From Branchiostoma belcheri (lineage: Eukaryota > Chordata > Leptocardii > Amphioxiformes > Branchiostomatidae), in contig NW_017803909.1 in NCBI RefSeq assembly GCF_001625305.1, forward strand, positions 8,836,346 to 8,900,345: 64,000 bases of DNA, read 5' to 3'. Below the pieces are notes generated by a model. It searched no databases. It was not told where the DNA came from and was given only the letters and a program-made list of their open reading frames with translations. A program made the position numbers and the translations under genes. Shown in pieces: positions 1 to 11,204 of the stretch (positions within the stretch are counted from its first letter, which is position 1; every line of letters begins with the position of its first letter).

Positions 1-130
1 TTTCTTCTCTCTTTTTGAAACATTTGGGAACATAATTACATAGTTTGTCTGCTATACATTCGTTCTTGCATGACATCAAGTGTTTAAACGTGTCCTGCTT
101 TGACATTTTCTTGCATATCTTGTCTTAATG
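1..130 (-). mobile_element. LINE 3' fragment (intron of gene A)
   Basis: The bases match, in reverse complement, the 3' part of the LINE at 24815-25695 (about 25390-25515). It is a truncated tail with no intact reading frame. Confidence 0.65.
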
Positions 131-330
131 TAAAAAAACGAGTAGTTCTTGGCGTTTATCTTTATATAATGTACAGTCAAGTAGAAAGTGTATCTCGTTT
201 TCAACATACAAATGATTACAGAATTCGCACGTTCTATCTTTCAGAGGGGTACGGCTATGCCTGCCGGATTCTATATTCTGCCGGATTCTATTCTATTAGT
301 AATGGAGAACTCAACTTATATTTTCCCCAG

Positions 331-449
331 GTTCTGACCAGGAGCGAGTGGCAGTCCGCAAGGCTGTGGGATACGGCACTACGCCGTGGACATATGAAGA
401 CATCATCAAAAATGAAGATGTGGAGTTTTCTATCACTGCCAATGAAGAG
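331..449 (+). CDS. Gene A exon equivalent to exon 11
   Basis: Acceptor TTTTCCCCAG, donor GAG|GTGATC. It encodes [15 protein letters not shown] and then an acidic stretch (NEDVEFSITANEE). This is the link between catalytic core and first beta-barrel. Length 119 matches exon 11 of B and C. Confidence 0.85.
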
Positions 450-3400
450 GTGATCATTTGTTGTTGAGAGTCGGTTATACAGTATTTAGCACTTACAAGT
501 CTTTGGCATTTGGCTTCTACGGGTGATGCTTTCTGTGGGTGATGTCAGTGGTAATCACATCAAGTTTGCTGAAATACATGATTAAAAATCCGATAATAAA
601 AACAACATTTGTCAATGGGAAACATGATAGATCAGTTATGTGGAGCATATACCAATATTGGTATTTCAGTTTCAGAAAATGTTTTTATTGGTGGCATTTG
701 CGACTATGCACTGGAATCCACATGACAATTTTTATACCTTATGAATATGTACTTTTGATGCAGCAGTGTTCTAAAGAAAACTACAACGACCTTACTTTTG
801 GAAATCTTCGGAGTACATATGTCAAATGCTGGCTCCTGTCATGTTCCCTTTGTCTAGCATTTCTTCCCAAGGCTCAAATATGCATATAGTGCCCACAGGT
901 CATGACTGTGCAAATTATTTGCACTGAAAGGAGTTATCACCAGTTTTTTTTAGTTATCACGGGTTTCGAATTGAATTTCCTATCTCACTTAGTAATTAGA
1001 TGGATGTGATAAATAATCATGTCTGTGCAACTGTTTGTGTGAATAACTTATGCTACAACTGTGGCTTCATACGCAGGCCTACGTTGGTCAGGACATCGAA
1101 GTGACCCTGACCATTAAAAACACCAGTGCGGAATCTCGTCACATCACGGCCCACCTGACGGTCAATGCCACGTACTACACCGGCGTGCTGGGGGCACAAC
1201 TGGGAGAGCTGGAGGAGGACGTGACCATTCCACCAGGCGGAGGTACGTCACCGTTTCTCTTTTTTATTATGACGTGTTTTTTCTACAGATGGTACCTTGT
1301 ACCATGTACCTTGGTCCCTTAACCCAGGTCAGGGTCGTGGGGGCACTGCATGGTTGAGTGTCTGACCATCTGCCGCCATCCCTCTCGGCTGTGAGCTAGG
1401 GTTAGGGTTTCCGCAGGTTTTTTTTCCTGTCCATTCTTGGATGTTGTCGGCCCATTTTTTCTTGCTCCTTTTACTGTTCCTTGAAGGATTGTTTTCGACA
1501 GTCCATTTGATCTCACTACAGATGGTGTCAGAAAGCAAAAGGATGAACGAAGTGTTGACCATGATTTAATGCAACTTGTCCACGTTTCGTTTCCTGACCA
1601 TTGTTCTTGCATTGCCAGGGGCCTTTATTATCTTCAATCCTTAAGCTGCTGGAGTTTCTGACCAGTACATGATCTTGGTGCTGGGGTTTCCAGGCCCTCT
1701 TAGAATAGGGGGTACTAGTTTTATTTTAGTATTTTTTGTTACTTTCCACACTGAACATGTGCACTTTAAACCATGATATACCTAGAGATGATAATTAAAA
1801 GGTCTGTCATTTCAAACAGTGAACTAGCTTTTTATCTAAAACCTTGAGATGAATCAAAAGTCTGTCTGCAAAATTTGCCAGGGGAGCAAGTACGGTACAT
1901 TAAGATGGTGTATATAAGAAGTATAAAACACCAGTAAAAAACAGGATAAAAACCGATGCAATAGCTCAATTGGTAGAGTGTTCGCTTTGTAACCGGGAGG
2001 TCGTGAGTGGAGTTCAAACCCCGGCCGGGTCAAAGACTTTAAAAATGGTACACACTTCTTTCTCTGCTTAGCACTCGGCACATATGAGAAAGAGTGTGGG
2101 AAGGTCAAACACACAGCACTACCAGCGGACCAGCCCCCTGCTGTAGTGCCCTGCACAACTGTGTGTCGCCCAAGGGCTATGGAAATGGACATGGACACCA
2201 AACCCTATGCTCTGCATAGAGCATAGCGTTTGGAGACCTTTTATAGGATGTAAACCTTGTCAAGCTACCGTTTCGTCATTCGTTCCGTTGCCGTCACAGT
2301 GGACACTGTCAAAATGAGGATGACCTCGAAGGAGTACCTGGACAAGCTGGTTGAGCAGTCCATGATCACGGTGTTCGTGCTGGCTCACGTGGACACCACC
2401 AAGCAGGTGTGGGCCGGGCAAGACGACTTCCGGCTCCTCAGCCACGATCTCGTTATCAAGGTAGGGCCAAGACAGTTCTTTTTTTTAAATTTTTATTCTT
2501 TCTCATAAAAAGATACAGAGATTGAACCATCCAGGTAATAATAGAATAATAACGGAAAATGATACAGAAGATAGAAATTAGAGACATTTCATGATAATCA
2601 TAATGATATCAAACATAAAAATGATAATACTCAAATGAATATTAACGTATCCGTAGAAACCTTTGATTATAAACTAATAATGTCAACTCATTTCAAACAT
2701 AGAAATTATAATAATGATAATCAAATGAATATTAACGTATCTGTAGAGACATTTGATTTTAACCAGAATAATATCAACTCTTTTCAAGCATAGAAATAAC
2801 AATAATCAAATGGATATCAACGTATTTGTAGAGACATTTGATTATATACCTAATGATATCAACTCATTTCAAACATAGAAATAATAATATTCAAATGAAT
2901 AATAATGTAGACAGTTCTTTGTGGTCTAAAACCAACAATATAGTGAATGCCATAAACCAGGTATCTTGGTGACATGATAGACTATAAGAGCTGTTAATTA
3001 AGGTTGTGTGAAAATAATATTAAAATCGGCCAAATAGGCTATACAATTCATATACATTGTAATATACATATTTGTCACGTACAGTTGCATAACTCGTGAT
3101 CTGCATGCTAACTCCTTCGGCAAATCACTAAGCCTATTTGGCAAAGTTCTTATATTTTGCCGATAAACAAAAAGAGTCTGGTAGATGCTACTGACATACT
3201 TCCATTATATAGAGGAACACCGAGTCCGTTACAAATCTTTAAGAAACGTTTCATATTTAAGCCAACTTGTCTATATGGTAACCATAGATTTATTTATTCA
3301 TTTGGCTTACAAAGAAGCCAGGGTGTCCCAACTAGTCAAGGACTATTACTATAAGGGACACCCTGGGGAAAAATGAAAATTATTAGACATACATATAATG

Positions 3401-4608
3401 CATTTTACAATGTACAAAATACATGCTTAGTGAAATATACAAATTATGAACAATGGTGCAATAATATACATACATTTTAAAAATACAGTTATAGAGTCCT
3501 GGTTGCCGAGGTACAAAAATGCAATATGTATTATTATGTATATGTTTATGTGGGGGTTTGATACAAATTCAATTTGATTAAGTAGAATATGGATCCCAAG
3601 GGATTTCCATACTTTAGATGGGATAACCATAGATAACACTTTGTACTAATGTTGCTCAGGGACCATCGGAGATGGCTGTCGGTAATCAGTACTGGGTGAC
3701 AGTGGAGTTCAAAAACCCGCTGGACGTGTCCTTGACACAAGCGGTGTTCCGTATCGAGGGTCCCGGACTGCAGAGGCCCAAGACCATTCCTTACGGGTAA
3801 GTTCTTCTCCGATATTCTGGAAGTGATACAAGCATATAAACAACAAACAAGTGTGATCAGATACTATGACATAGCCCCTGACCAAAGGTTCTGTCCATTT
3901 TGTCCAAACCAAATTGATTGAAGATAAATTTCACTTCACCATGAAATGCTTTAGATATGACGTTTTACGTAATAAGCTATTCACATTTATCGAACCTAGT
4001 ACAATAGATTTCAACAGACTTGATGCTTTGAAAAGATTTATATATACATATTCAAATGCAACAACTCATACAATGCAAAGATAGGTAAATACATAAAAAC
4101 TGTTTTGTGATAAGAAAAAATGCGGAAACTCATGATTAGCCTTACTTGATTGTATACTATTTTAGCTCTTTATGTTTAGTAATTAGAACGTTTATTCTCA
4201 TTATATGCCATTTTCTTTATTTTTTCCGTACTATGTCCAATAGTCGTTGCTATACATTGTACCATGTACAACTGTCCTGCAATAAAGTTCTATATATCAT
4301 CTGTTATTCCAGACCCCTTCCTTTTACCATGTATCCTGCGCAATAAAATGCTGATAGTGAAATAGTTCCTGCTTCGAGCAGAGACATCAAACGTTCCTGT
4401 CACCGACATTTGAAGGTTTAATTACATTGTGTACTAAAAACACCATCATGATATTGTTCTCAGAACCATCATGCCCGGGGAAACAGCCCGTATCGCAGAA
4501 GGTATGACCCCCATAAAGGCCGGAAAGAAGACCATCGTGGCCTCCCTGACGTCTGTCCAGTTGCAGCAGGTCACCGGAGAGAGGGAAGTCACGGTCAAGC
4601 AGTTCTAG
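331..4608 (+). CDS. Transglutaminase gene A, 3' part (five last coding exons; partial)
   Basis: Exons 331-449, 1077-1242, 2300-2460, 3660-3796 and 4464-4608 (stop TAG 4606-4608) encode the C-terminal beta-barrel domains of a transglutaminase, an enzyme that makes gamma-glutamyl-lysine crosslinks between proteins. Exon lengths 119, 166, 161 and 137 and their phases equal those of exons 11-14 in genes B and C, and the protein aligns with both throughout ([27 protein letters not shown]). The catalytic core, N-domain and promoter are left of the window. The protein ends EVTVKQF. The gene points toward gene B, tail to tail. Splice sites are AG/GT throughout; the first donor (GAG|GTGATC) is the weakest. 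Function is known for the family; activity of this copy cannot be judged from the tail alone. Confidence 0.9.
540..900. repeat. Dispersed repeat, copy 1 of 3
   Basis: A segment containing 'gattaaaaatccgataata' and 'ccaatattggtatttcagtt' recurs at 4725-4870 and 7285-7380. This copy is in the intron after the first exon of gene A shown here; no coding potential is seen. Confidence 0.6.
1077..1242 (+). CDS. Gene A exon equivalent to exon 12 (beta-barrel 1)
   Basis: Acceptor ATACGCAG, donor GGAG|GTACGT, phase 1 out. It encodes AYVGQDIEVTLTIKN, ITAHLTVNATYYTGV and an acidic end EEDVTIPPGG. Length 166 equals the paralogous exons. Confidence 0.9.
1955..2195 (+). mobile_element. tRNA-derived SINE
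   Basis: The head (about 1955-2032) resembles a tRNA, with an A-box-like 'tagctcaattgg' and a B-box-like 'agttcaaacccc'. It continues into a non-tRNA body containing 'cttagcactcggcacat' and 'cgcccaagggctatgg'. The body and the imperfect acceptor stem argue for a SINE rather than a working tRNA gene. Confidence 0.75.
2300..2460 (+). CDS. Gene A exon equivalent to exon 13 (beta-barrel 1)
   Basis: Acceptor CCGTCACAG, donor AAG|GTAGGG. It encodes [20 protein letters not shown], then LAHVDTTKQVWAGQDDFRLL. Length 161 as in B and C; the intron to its left carries a tRNA-derived SINE. Confidence 0.9.
2520..2925. repeat. AT-rich tandem repeat, unit about 80-90 bp
   Basis: At least three diverged units share 'aaatgaatattaacgtat', 'gtagagacatttgatt' and 'caactcatttcaaacatag'. 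It fills part of the gene A intron between 2460 and 3660. Confidence 0.7.
3660..3796 (+). CDS. Gene A exon equivalent to exon 14 (beta-barrel 2)
   Basis: Acceptor GTTGCTCAG, donor GG|GTAAGT, phase 2 out. It encodes VTVEFKNPLDVSLTQAVFRI and EGPGLQRPKTIPY, the start of the second C-terminal barrel. Length 137 as in B and C. Confidence 0.9.
3885..4350 (+). mobile_element. LINE 3' end, degenerate
   Basis: A decayed frame reads like the C-terminus of a LINE ORF2 (a 'CP...IEDEIHFTMKC' zinc-knuckle-like piece) and ends in 'tgcaataaagttctatata'. A sister copy is at 39265-39700 in gene C. It lies in the last intron of gene A. Confidence 0.65.
4464..4608 (+). CDS. Gene A last coding exon
   Basis: Acceptor TTGTTCTCAG. 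It encodes TIMPGETARIAEGMTPIKAG, KKTIVASLTS, QVTGEREVTVKQF and stop TAG. A simple ending, unlike the altered end of gene B. Confidence 0.9.
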
Positions 4609-5170
4609 GGCCTCACCATAGGGCCGATATGTGTCAGAATTTACTAAGAAAATCATAGCCATTTCACAGTCAGACGTGAAATCGGTATCAACGTGCTTTT
4701 TATGGGTGGCACGCTCGTATCAGTGGTGATGGTGTCACATCAACGTTGCTGAAATACATGATTAAAAATCCGATAATAAAAGCAACATTTGTCAATGGAA
4801 AAAAAAGCACGATAGATCATTTATGTGGGGCATATACCAATATCGGTATTTCAGTTTCAGAAAACGTTTTAATTAGTGACATTTAATTGTGACGTTTTAA
4901 TTGGTGACATTTAATTGTGACGTTTTAATTGGTGACATTTAATTGTGACGTTTTAATTGGTGACATTTAATTGTGACGTTTTAAATGGTGACATTTAATT
5001 TTCATTTTTTATTTCATTTCATTTATTTCGAAACCTTTTAGCCATACAGGGCTAGTCTTCCAAGGCTCAAATACATGGAATACAGGCACTTCGAATTCGT
5101 TACATATATACATAGGAAATAGTGCATAAGATATAGTGCAAACGTTTAAAAAGACAAAAACACATCACGA
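4609..5170. repeat. Gene A 3' flank with repeats
   Basis: After the gene A stop this holds a second copy of the 540-900 repeat (4725-4870), the 28-bp tandem array and a LINE-like tail (about 5005-5075, - strand). No coding sequence is seen. Confidence 0.5.
4866..5001. repeat. 28-bp tandem repeat, nearly 5 units
   Basis: The unit reads 'gttttaattggtgacattt' followed by 'aattgtgac'. Units start at 4866, 4894, 4922, 4950 and 4978, and the last is incomplete. There are no spacers, so it is a minisatellite and not a CRISPR array. Confidence 0.9.
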
Positions 5171-7265
5171 GATGCACGAGAAGCTACAAGAGGCTTTAGA
5201 AACCTATGATATGTAACTCGCTCAGCGTCTATGGAACTTCAAAGCGAGCTTTAATTTACTTTACATCATATGAATGATCAACGAACGATAGGAATTGATA
5301 TAAGGATTATCCAGCATTTTGGGTTCACAGAGAACTAAGTTTAAAAGATAAGGCCTAGCTATGATGAGCACACAACAATATATTAAATGTGGTTGTCATT
5401 TGGTGTTGACTAACTGTGTCCAAATGTCTATTTCCTGCATACGTTTTGTTTCTTTCTGTGTCGAAAAATTGACAACAATTAGCCTACTCAAGCATCTGTT
5501 AAATTACTTCCTTTTTGCGTATCCAGCGTAATAGAATGTTGGTAGTGAACCAGTCCCCGGGGAACAAGGGACATGGATTCATGAAGCTCCGAAGTTTGTT
5601 TGTACCCACAGATTAAGATTCAAGATCCAAGATCACTTTATTGAACATTGCAGTGGGACAACTGAATTACGTCCAATTTACAAAGTTTAAAAGCTATTCA
5701 CTACAAACAAGCGGTATTTTACATAATAAAATGCATTGACAATTATTGACAAATATCGCAATTTAGAACAATAACATGCAATGGTTAAAAATGGTGCAGC
5801 ACATCTAAGGTGCATTTATTGTAGTAAGTATTCTCCTGATCGAATGACATCGAAGTACATATTTACGTCTGATGTGTTATGTTGTCAAGGTTTGTAGGGT
5901 AAAATGCACATGTACGGAACAGGTGAGTTTCTGTATCTGTTGGTTCTTGTTATGGGGTTGGGCAGTTTGTGACTGTTTCTGGTTACTCGGTCAGTGATCT
6001 GTAGTCTTGTGAGTCGTAACCAGTCTCTGAATTCGCAGCCATGGATCGGTGATGCGTACAGGACAGTGATGATAAGAAGCAGGGCAGACGACTCTCGTGG
6101 ATGGAGAGTTTGAAGACTAGATTAAAAGTAACAGCGTGAGACAGGTTGATAACCTGAAAATTTTACTTGGCTGTAAAAAGACATTAACAAAATCTGCGAA
6201 GAGAAGGAAGTTGCTGTCCTTTGAATGTTTTCTACCAAGCTGCTGACAATTTGGGAATATCATGAGCTCTGCAGCTGTTCGGAGCGAGCGTGAGGACATC
6301 TTCAAGGCCAAACAAGCAATAGACATCTTCCCTCCATGAACGAGGTTGGTGTTGTGTACAAACAAACCACCCCATTAGCAAGGCCGGCAGGTCAATGACC
6401 CAAAAACAACCAGACCAAAGAAATATAACTATAGCCTGTCAAACAGGAGGTAAAAACAGATACACTGTGGTCAAACACAGACCACACTACTATAAAATAG
6501 GGGTGATAATGTAGAAATCCTTTTAAATTAAGCAATACAAATATACGACAACCTGCTAATGCACTCTAAAACACAAAGAGACTCAACAACTGCCCACATA
6601 CCAAAAATTATACCAAACCATCCACCAGATTTTCCAAACATTCAACACAAAAAGACCAACGTTAAACATTTTGTAAATATCAAACGCAAACAGCTAGGAA
6701 ACCCAAATTTAAACCACTAAACCATAATTATAACAACTACATGCTACCTTAATATAGCACAAACAGTCCATAACGCGCCAACAATAGAATAAAAAAATTA
6801 AACTGCAGTACCAAGGTCAATCACCAGGGGCTCAACCTACACAATCTCCAAGGCCCCATCCATCAATCTGCCAAATATCATACAGTTCCTTTTCACCGAT
6901 CTTCAGATATCAGACCAAAACATGAAACGGACCAAAAACAATACCCCCATTACATGGAGGGTAATTAATCATTTGTAAGCATTCCATAGTTTTATTTGCA
7001 AGCTACATGAGTTTGTAAGCTATATGAAATATATGATGTTTCCCGTATGTATTTGTTTCTATTTGACATCCAATTAGTGCATTTACGAGTGTAGAGAACG
7101 CTATTTTTTCATTAATTAACTGACCAGACAGCCAGACAATGTTAGAGGTGTCAGATGAGACTGCTTTTGTTGCTTGTTCATTGGTTGAGTGTTGACTGGT
7201 TGGTATGTTAGTTGGTCGGTTGATCGGTTGATTGATCTTTCGGTTGATTGGTTCAGAATTCGTTG
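5170..7265. repeat. Segmental duplication, unit 1
   Basis: This stretch is repeated in the same order at 7380-9245. It contains an old LINE 3' fragment on the - strand (about 5625-6110, faintly readable as RVTRNSHKLPNPITRTNRY). Unit 1 has about 630 extra bases (about 6331-6960) that unit 2 lacks. Confidence 0.75.
6331..6960. mobile_element. Probable insertion with short inverted ends
   Basis: It is present in unit 1 and absent from unit 2, and is bounded by 'ccctccatg' and 'catggaggg'. It looks like a non-autonomous DNA transposon; the sequence inside is AC-rich and shows no reading frame. Confidence 0.45.
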
Positions 7266-7379
7266 GCTGGACCATGCAAAACAGGCATGATAGATGAGTT
7301 ATATGGGGCTCCTACCAATATTGGTATTTCAGTTTCAGAAAATGTTTCAATTGGTGACATTTCCGACGATGCACTGGAA

Positions 7380-9245
7380 TCTACAAGAGGCTTTAGAAAC
7401 CTATGATATGTAACTCGCTCAGCTTCTAAGGTACTTCAAAGCGAGCTTTAATTTACTTTACATCATATGAATGATCAACGAACGAACGAACGATAGGAAT
7501 TGACATAAGGATTACCCAGCATTTTGGATTCACAGAGAACTAAGTTTAAAAGATGAGGCCTAGCTATGATGAAGAAGCAACAATTTATTAAAGGTGGTTG
7601 TCAATTGGTATCTACACTGTGTCCAAGTGTTTATTTTTTGCATACGTTTTTTCTATGTGTCGAAAATTAGACAAAAACCTTTTTAGCCTGCTCATAACAT
7701 CTGTTATTCTACTTCATTTTTGCGTACCCAGCGTTATAAAATGTTAGTAGTGAACTATCCGTGAATAGTTTCATTAGAAACTGAGTAAATTGACTCTTTT
7801 TTACACAACCAAGTCTTTTATTCAGACAACGTTTCGGTGACCGTCTGTCACCTTCCTCGGGGCAATTCTGACTGGTTCACATTGCATTGCAGCACAGGTG
7901 TCGCTGCTATAGACGCATTCCCAAATGTACAATATTTACGTATCTACCTGTGCTGCAATGCAACGTGAACCAGTCAGAATTGCCCTGACGATGGTGACAG
8001 ACGGTCACCGAAACGTCGGCTGAATAAAAGACTTGGTTGTGTAAAAAGAGTCTCTATACTCACTTTGGTAGTTCCCGGGGAACAAGGGACATGGATTCAT
8101 GAAGCTCTGGAGTTTGTACTTGAAGATCAAGATTCAAGATCACTTTATTGAACATTGCCAATCTTCATTGCAGTGAGACCACTGAATTACGTCCAATTTT
8201 CAAAGTTTAAAAATCATTCACTACAAACAAGCGGTATTTTACATAATAAAATGCATTGACAATTATTGAAAAATATTGCAATTTAGAACAATAATATGGT
8301 TGAAACTGGCGCAGCACATCTTAGGGGCATTCACTGTAGTAATATTCAGCTGATCGAATGAAAAAGTACATATTTACGTCTGATGTGTTATATTGTCAAG
8401 GTTTGTTGAGTAAACTGGACATGTTGGTTCTTGCTGTGAGGTTGGACAGTTTGTGACTGTTTCTGGTTACTCGGCCAGTGATCTGTAGTCTAGTGGTTGG
8501 TAACCAGTCTCTGAATTTGGAACTTAGCAGAGATTTCAGCCGTGGATCGGTGACACGAACTTTAATTGGGATGCGTACAGGACAGTGATAATAAGGAGCA
8601 GGACGGAGGAATATTGTGAATGGAGAGTTTGAAGACCAGATTAAAAGTAACAGCGTGAGACAGCGTTAATAAAACCTGAACATTTTACTTGGCTGGAAAA
8701 AAAAACAACAGAAAATCTGCGAAAAGAAGGAACTTGATGACCTTTGAATATTTTTCACCAAGCTGCTGGCATTTTGGGAGTATCATGAGCTCTGCAGCTG
8801 TTTGGAGCGAGCGTGAGGACATCTTCAAGGCCAAATTAATCATCTGTAAGCATTCCATAATTTTCTTTGCAACCTACATGAGTTTGTAAGTTATTATATG
8901 TGCTTGTAAGCTATGGTGTGTTTGTAAGTTATGATACGTTAGTTTTGTAACTATTAATTAAGAACAGACCTATATTCTGTTAGTAAGCTATATGAAATAT
9001 GTCATGTTTCCCGTATGTACTTGTTTCCATTTGACATCCAATTAGTGTATTTACGAGTGCAGAGAACGCTCGTAATTATCATTTGTTATTAAATTAATCA
9101 CACAGCAAGACAATGCTAAAGGTGTTAGATGAAACTATTCTCGTTGCTTGTTCAGTGGTTGAGTGTTGACTGGTTGGTATCTTAGTCGGTCGGTTGATCG
9201 GTTCATTGGTTTTTCGGTTGATTGGTTCAGAATTCGTTGCTTGGT
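7380..9245. repeat. Segmental duplication, unit 2
   Basis: Direct copy of 5170-7265. It carries its own insertion, a foldback element at 7759-8070, and a copy of the LINE 3' fragment at about 8120-8620. No gene is seen. Confidence 0.75.
7759..8070. mobile_element. Foldback MITE family 1, copy 1
   Basis: Left arm 'gtgaatagtttcat' through 'cagtgtgaccgtctg'-like sequence is mirrored on the right ('gacggtcaccgaaacgt'), so the element can fold on itself. Related copies are at 16130-16545 and 36180-36450. Confidence 0.75.
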
Positions 9246-10030
9246 TCGTTAGATGGTTTGTTGTTTTTGTATACTTAAATCTTAAACTTATTCTAGATAA
9301 TTAATGAGACATAGTTACAGCCATAAAGAATGTAAGCTAGGACTTTTTGTCGAATCTTAGACAAAGAAAGATCTGCAAAAAATAAACATCAGGACACCGT
9401 GTAGACACCAACTGACAACCACGTTTAATAAATTGCTGTTGCTCACCATTGGTAAACCGTATCAATTAGAGAAACTACTACAATGTTTCGTGTAGATTCT
9501 ATCACATTCTTGTCACTGCCACCAATGAAAACATTACATGAAGTAATTATAATAATAAAGAAGCTACCATAGAAGCTGAGTGAGTTATGTACCATGGGTT
9601 TCTAATGTTTCGTTAAAATTCATTACATTGTCGCAACTGTCACCATGCAATGAAAACATTCATGAAACTAAGATGTTGATATCGTAAGTTACCTGTTATA
9701 ACTGATCTATAAACCTTTTGTTTGACCGATGCTGATTGACAGTTGTAATCATGTATTACAACCAAGTTAATATGAGACCATCACGACACCACTGGGACAA
9801 ACGTTGATATTGTTTGCATCAATCAGCTTGTTACGAAAGATAGTCATAAAGCTATTATAGCTATATAGCTACAAGAAAATTATTCCTGTTGTAGTTAATG
9901 CTCTATCATTTTAGAAATAGTATTACCGTATCACCGACAATTAATAAATGGTCAAAAGAGTATCTGTATAACTACTGTAAAAATCTTCAATGATTTGACT
10001 TCTCATACTATCTACTATGCCCTTCCATTT
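9246..10030. other. Intergenic, no gene seen
   Basis: AT-rich spacer between the duplicated block and the gene B tail. I see no open frame with protein character and no clear repeat boundary. Confidence 0.5.
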
Positions 10031-10039
10031 TGTGTCCTT

Positions 10040-10215
10040 TCCCATGTGTATCTAGCGTAAGAAAATGTTGAACGTAAACCAGTTCCTGTAAAGCATGTAT
10101 GGGATGCCTTCTACGTCGCCAAATATCGCATTTTTTTAAATTCATAACCAGTTCCTGTAAAGGATGTATGGGCAGAAATATCTGATGCCTTCTACGAGGC
10201 CAAATACCGCATTTT
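10040..10215. repeat. Two-unit repeat also found beside gene C
   Basis: Two diverged units contain 'accagttcctgtaaag' and 'gatgccttctacg'. Related sequence lies just beyond the stop of gene C (33340-33450), with weaker versions near 4340, 5510 and 7710. It may be old shared 3' flank of the gene family. Confidence 0.5.
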
Positions 10216-10229
10216 TTCATAATTTCAAA

Positions 10230-10960
10230 GGCCGATTAATGAATGAATGAATGGAGACCTTTATTGTACATTTTTGCCTTCGTCCTCTACTCTATCTAGG
10301 CTACAAAATTGGCAGATTCTTTGCTCTAAGGGAGTGCGGTTATGTCTTCCTGCTTCAATTCGCAATTTGTGACAACTGATTCTTAGTTTTGTGATAGTGG
10401 ATCTATGACGTACATTTGCTAATTTAAGATATTCTTCTTCGTTATAAGAATGTTTTACTAGTCTGTATAATCTGAGTTTATTCTTTGCATTTGCAATTCT
10501 GTTATCGTCGTGGATTTCGGATAGAAATGTCTGAAAATAGATATCTTTTATACGCTGATAAATTGATGACATAATAGGGGACGTGTTTGAGACAATTGAC
10601 TGGGGATTTTGCCAGACGAAAGCATAACCACATTCCTCTAGAGTTTTGCGTACACCAGACGCCCAACATTTTGTACCTGATGCTTCTCAATCTACTTGAC
10701 ATAGAAGAGCGTCTGCCTGAAGGGTGTCAGCTGGTACGTTCTTACAGAGTCGAATGAAATACTTGATGGCATTTAGGGAGGCCTCTAGGTGAATGGGGTA
10801 TCTCCCTAGTTCTGCCAGTGATGCAAGATTACTAGCTGTTTTGGGGATGTTAAGTGAATGTTTGCAAAATTTTAAAAGGACTGATTCAATAGGGCAGAAT
10901 TTTTGGCTTTTGAAACCCCCCCATATTTCAGACCCGTATAGTAAGATAGGTTTAATTCAT
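10230..10960 (-). mobile_element. LINE, 5'-truncated, C-terminal part of ORF2
   Basis: Reading on the - strand gives PILLYGSEIWGGFKS, then CPIESVLLKFCKHSL and later CHKLRIEAGRHNRTPLEQR, CQFC. This is the C-terminal region of a non-LTR retrotransposon reverse transcriptase polyprotein, broken by at least one stop. It abuts the last exon of gene B, and part of it is copied into the 55-bp triplication there. Confidence 0.85.
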
Positions 10961-11095
10961 TGACTTGGACGTCGAGCTCGCCGGTGACCCGTATAGTAAG
11001 ATAGGTTTAATTCATTGACTTGGACGTCGAGGTCGCCGGTGACCCGTATAGTAAGATAGGTTTAATTCATTGACTTGGACGTCGAGCTCGCCGGT
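10931..11095. repeat. 55-bp unit tandemly triplicated at the gene B stop
   Basis: Units 10931-10985, 10986-11040 and 11041-11095 are identical except for one base. Each unit joins the end of the gene B coding exon to the start of the LINE. 55 is not a multiple of 3, so each unit shifts the frame. The stop codon used now lies in the middle unit. Confidence 0.95.
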
Positions 11096-11204
11096 GACCT
11101 GTTTGATCTTGTCGGAGGTGAAGGACGCTATGATGGTTTTCTTCCCCCACTTCCTAGGTGTTATCTTCTCCGTCACGCGTGCTGTCTCTCCTGGTTTGAT
11201 GGGT
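11012..11204 (-). CDS. Gene B exon 15 with a new C-terminal tail
   Basis: Acceptor CTTTCAG. It encodes [38 protein letters not shown], then 18-22 residues with no counterpart in A or C ([20 protein letters not shown] plus Q) before TGA at 11012-11014. The tail is translated from the 55-bp repeat in a shifted frame and includes LINE-derived bases. Confidence 0.88.

Noticed and set aside
1955-2032. A tRNA gene
   Set aside because: The A and B boxes are present, but the stems are imperfect and the sequence continues into a SINE body.
4866-5001. CRISPR-like direct repeats
   Set aside because: Units are contiguous with no spacers and the genome is eukaryotic; it is a minisatellite.
10931-11095. 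Regulatory or CRISPR repeat array at three 55-bp units
   Set aside because: No spacers; the units are exon-LINE junction sequence, best explained by tandem duplication.
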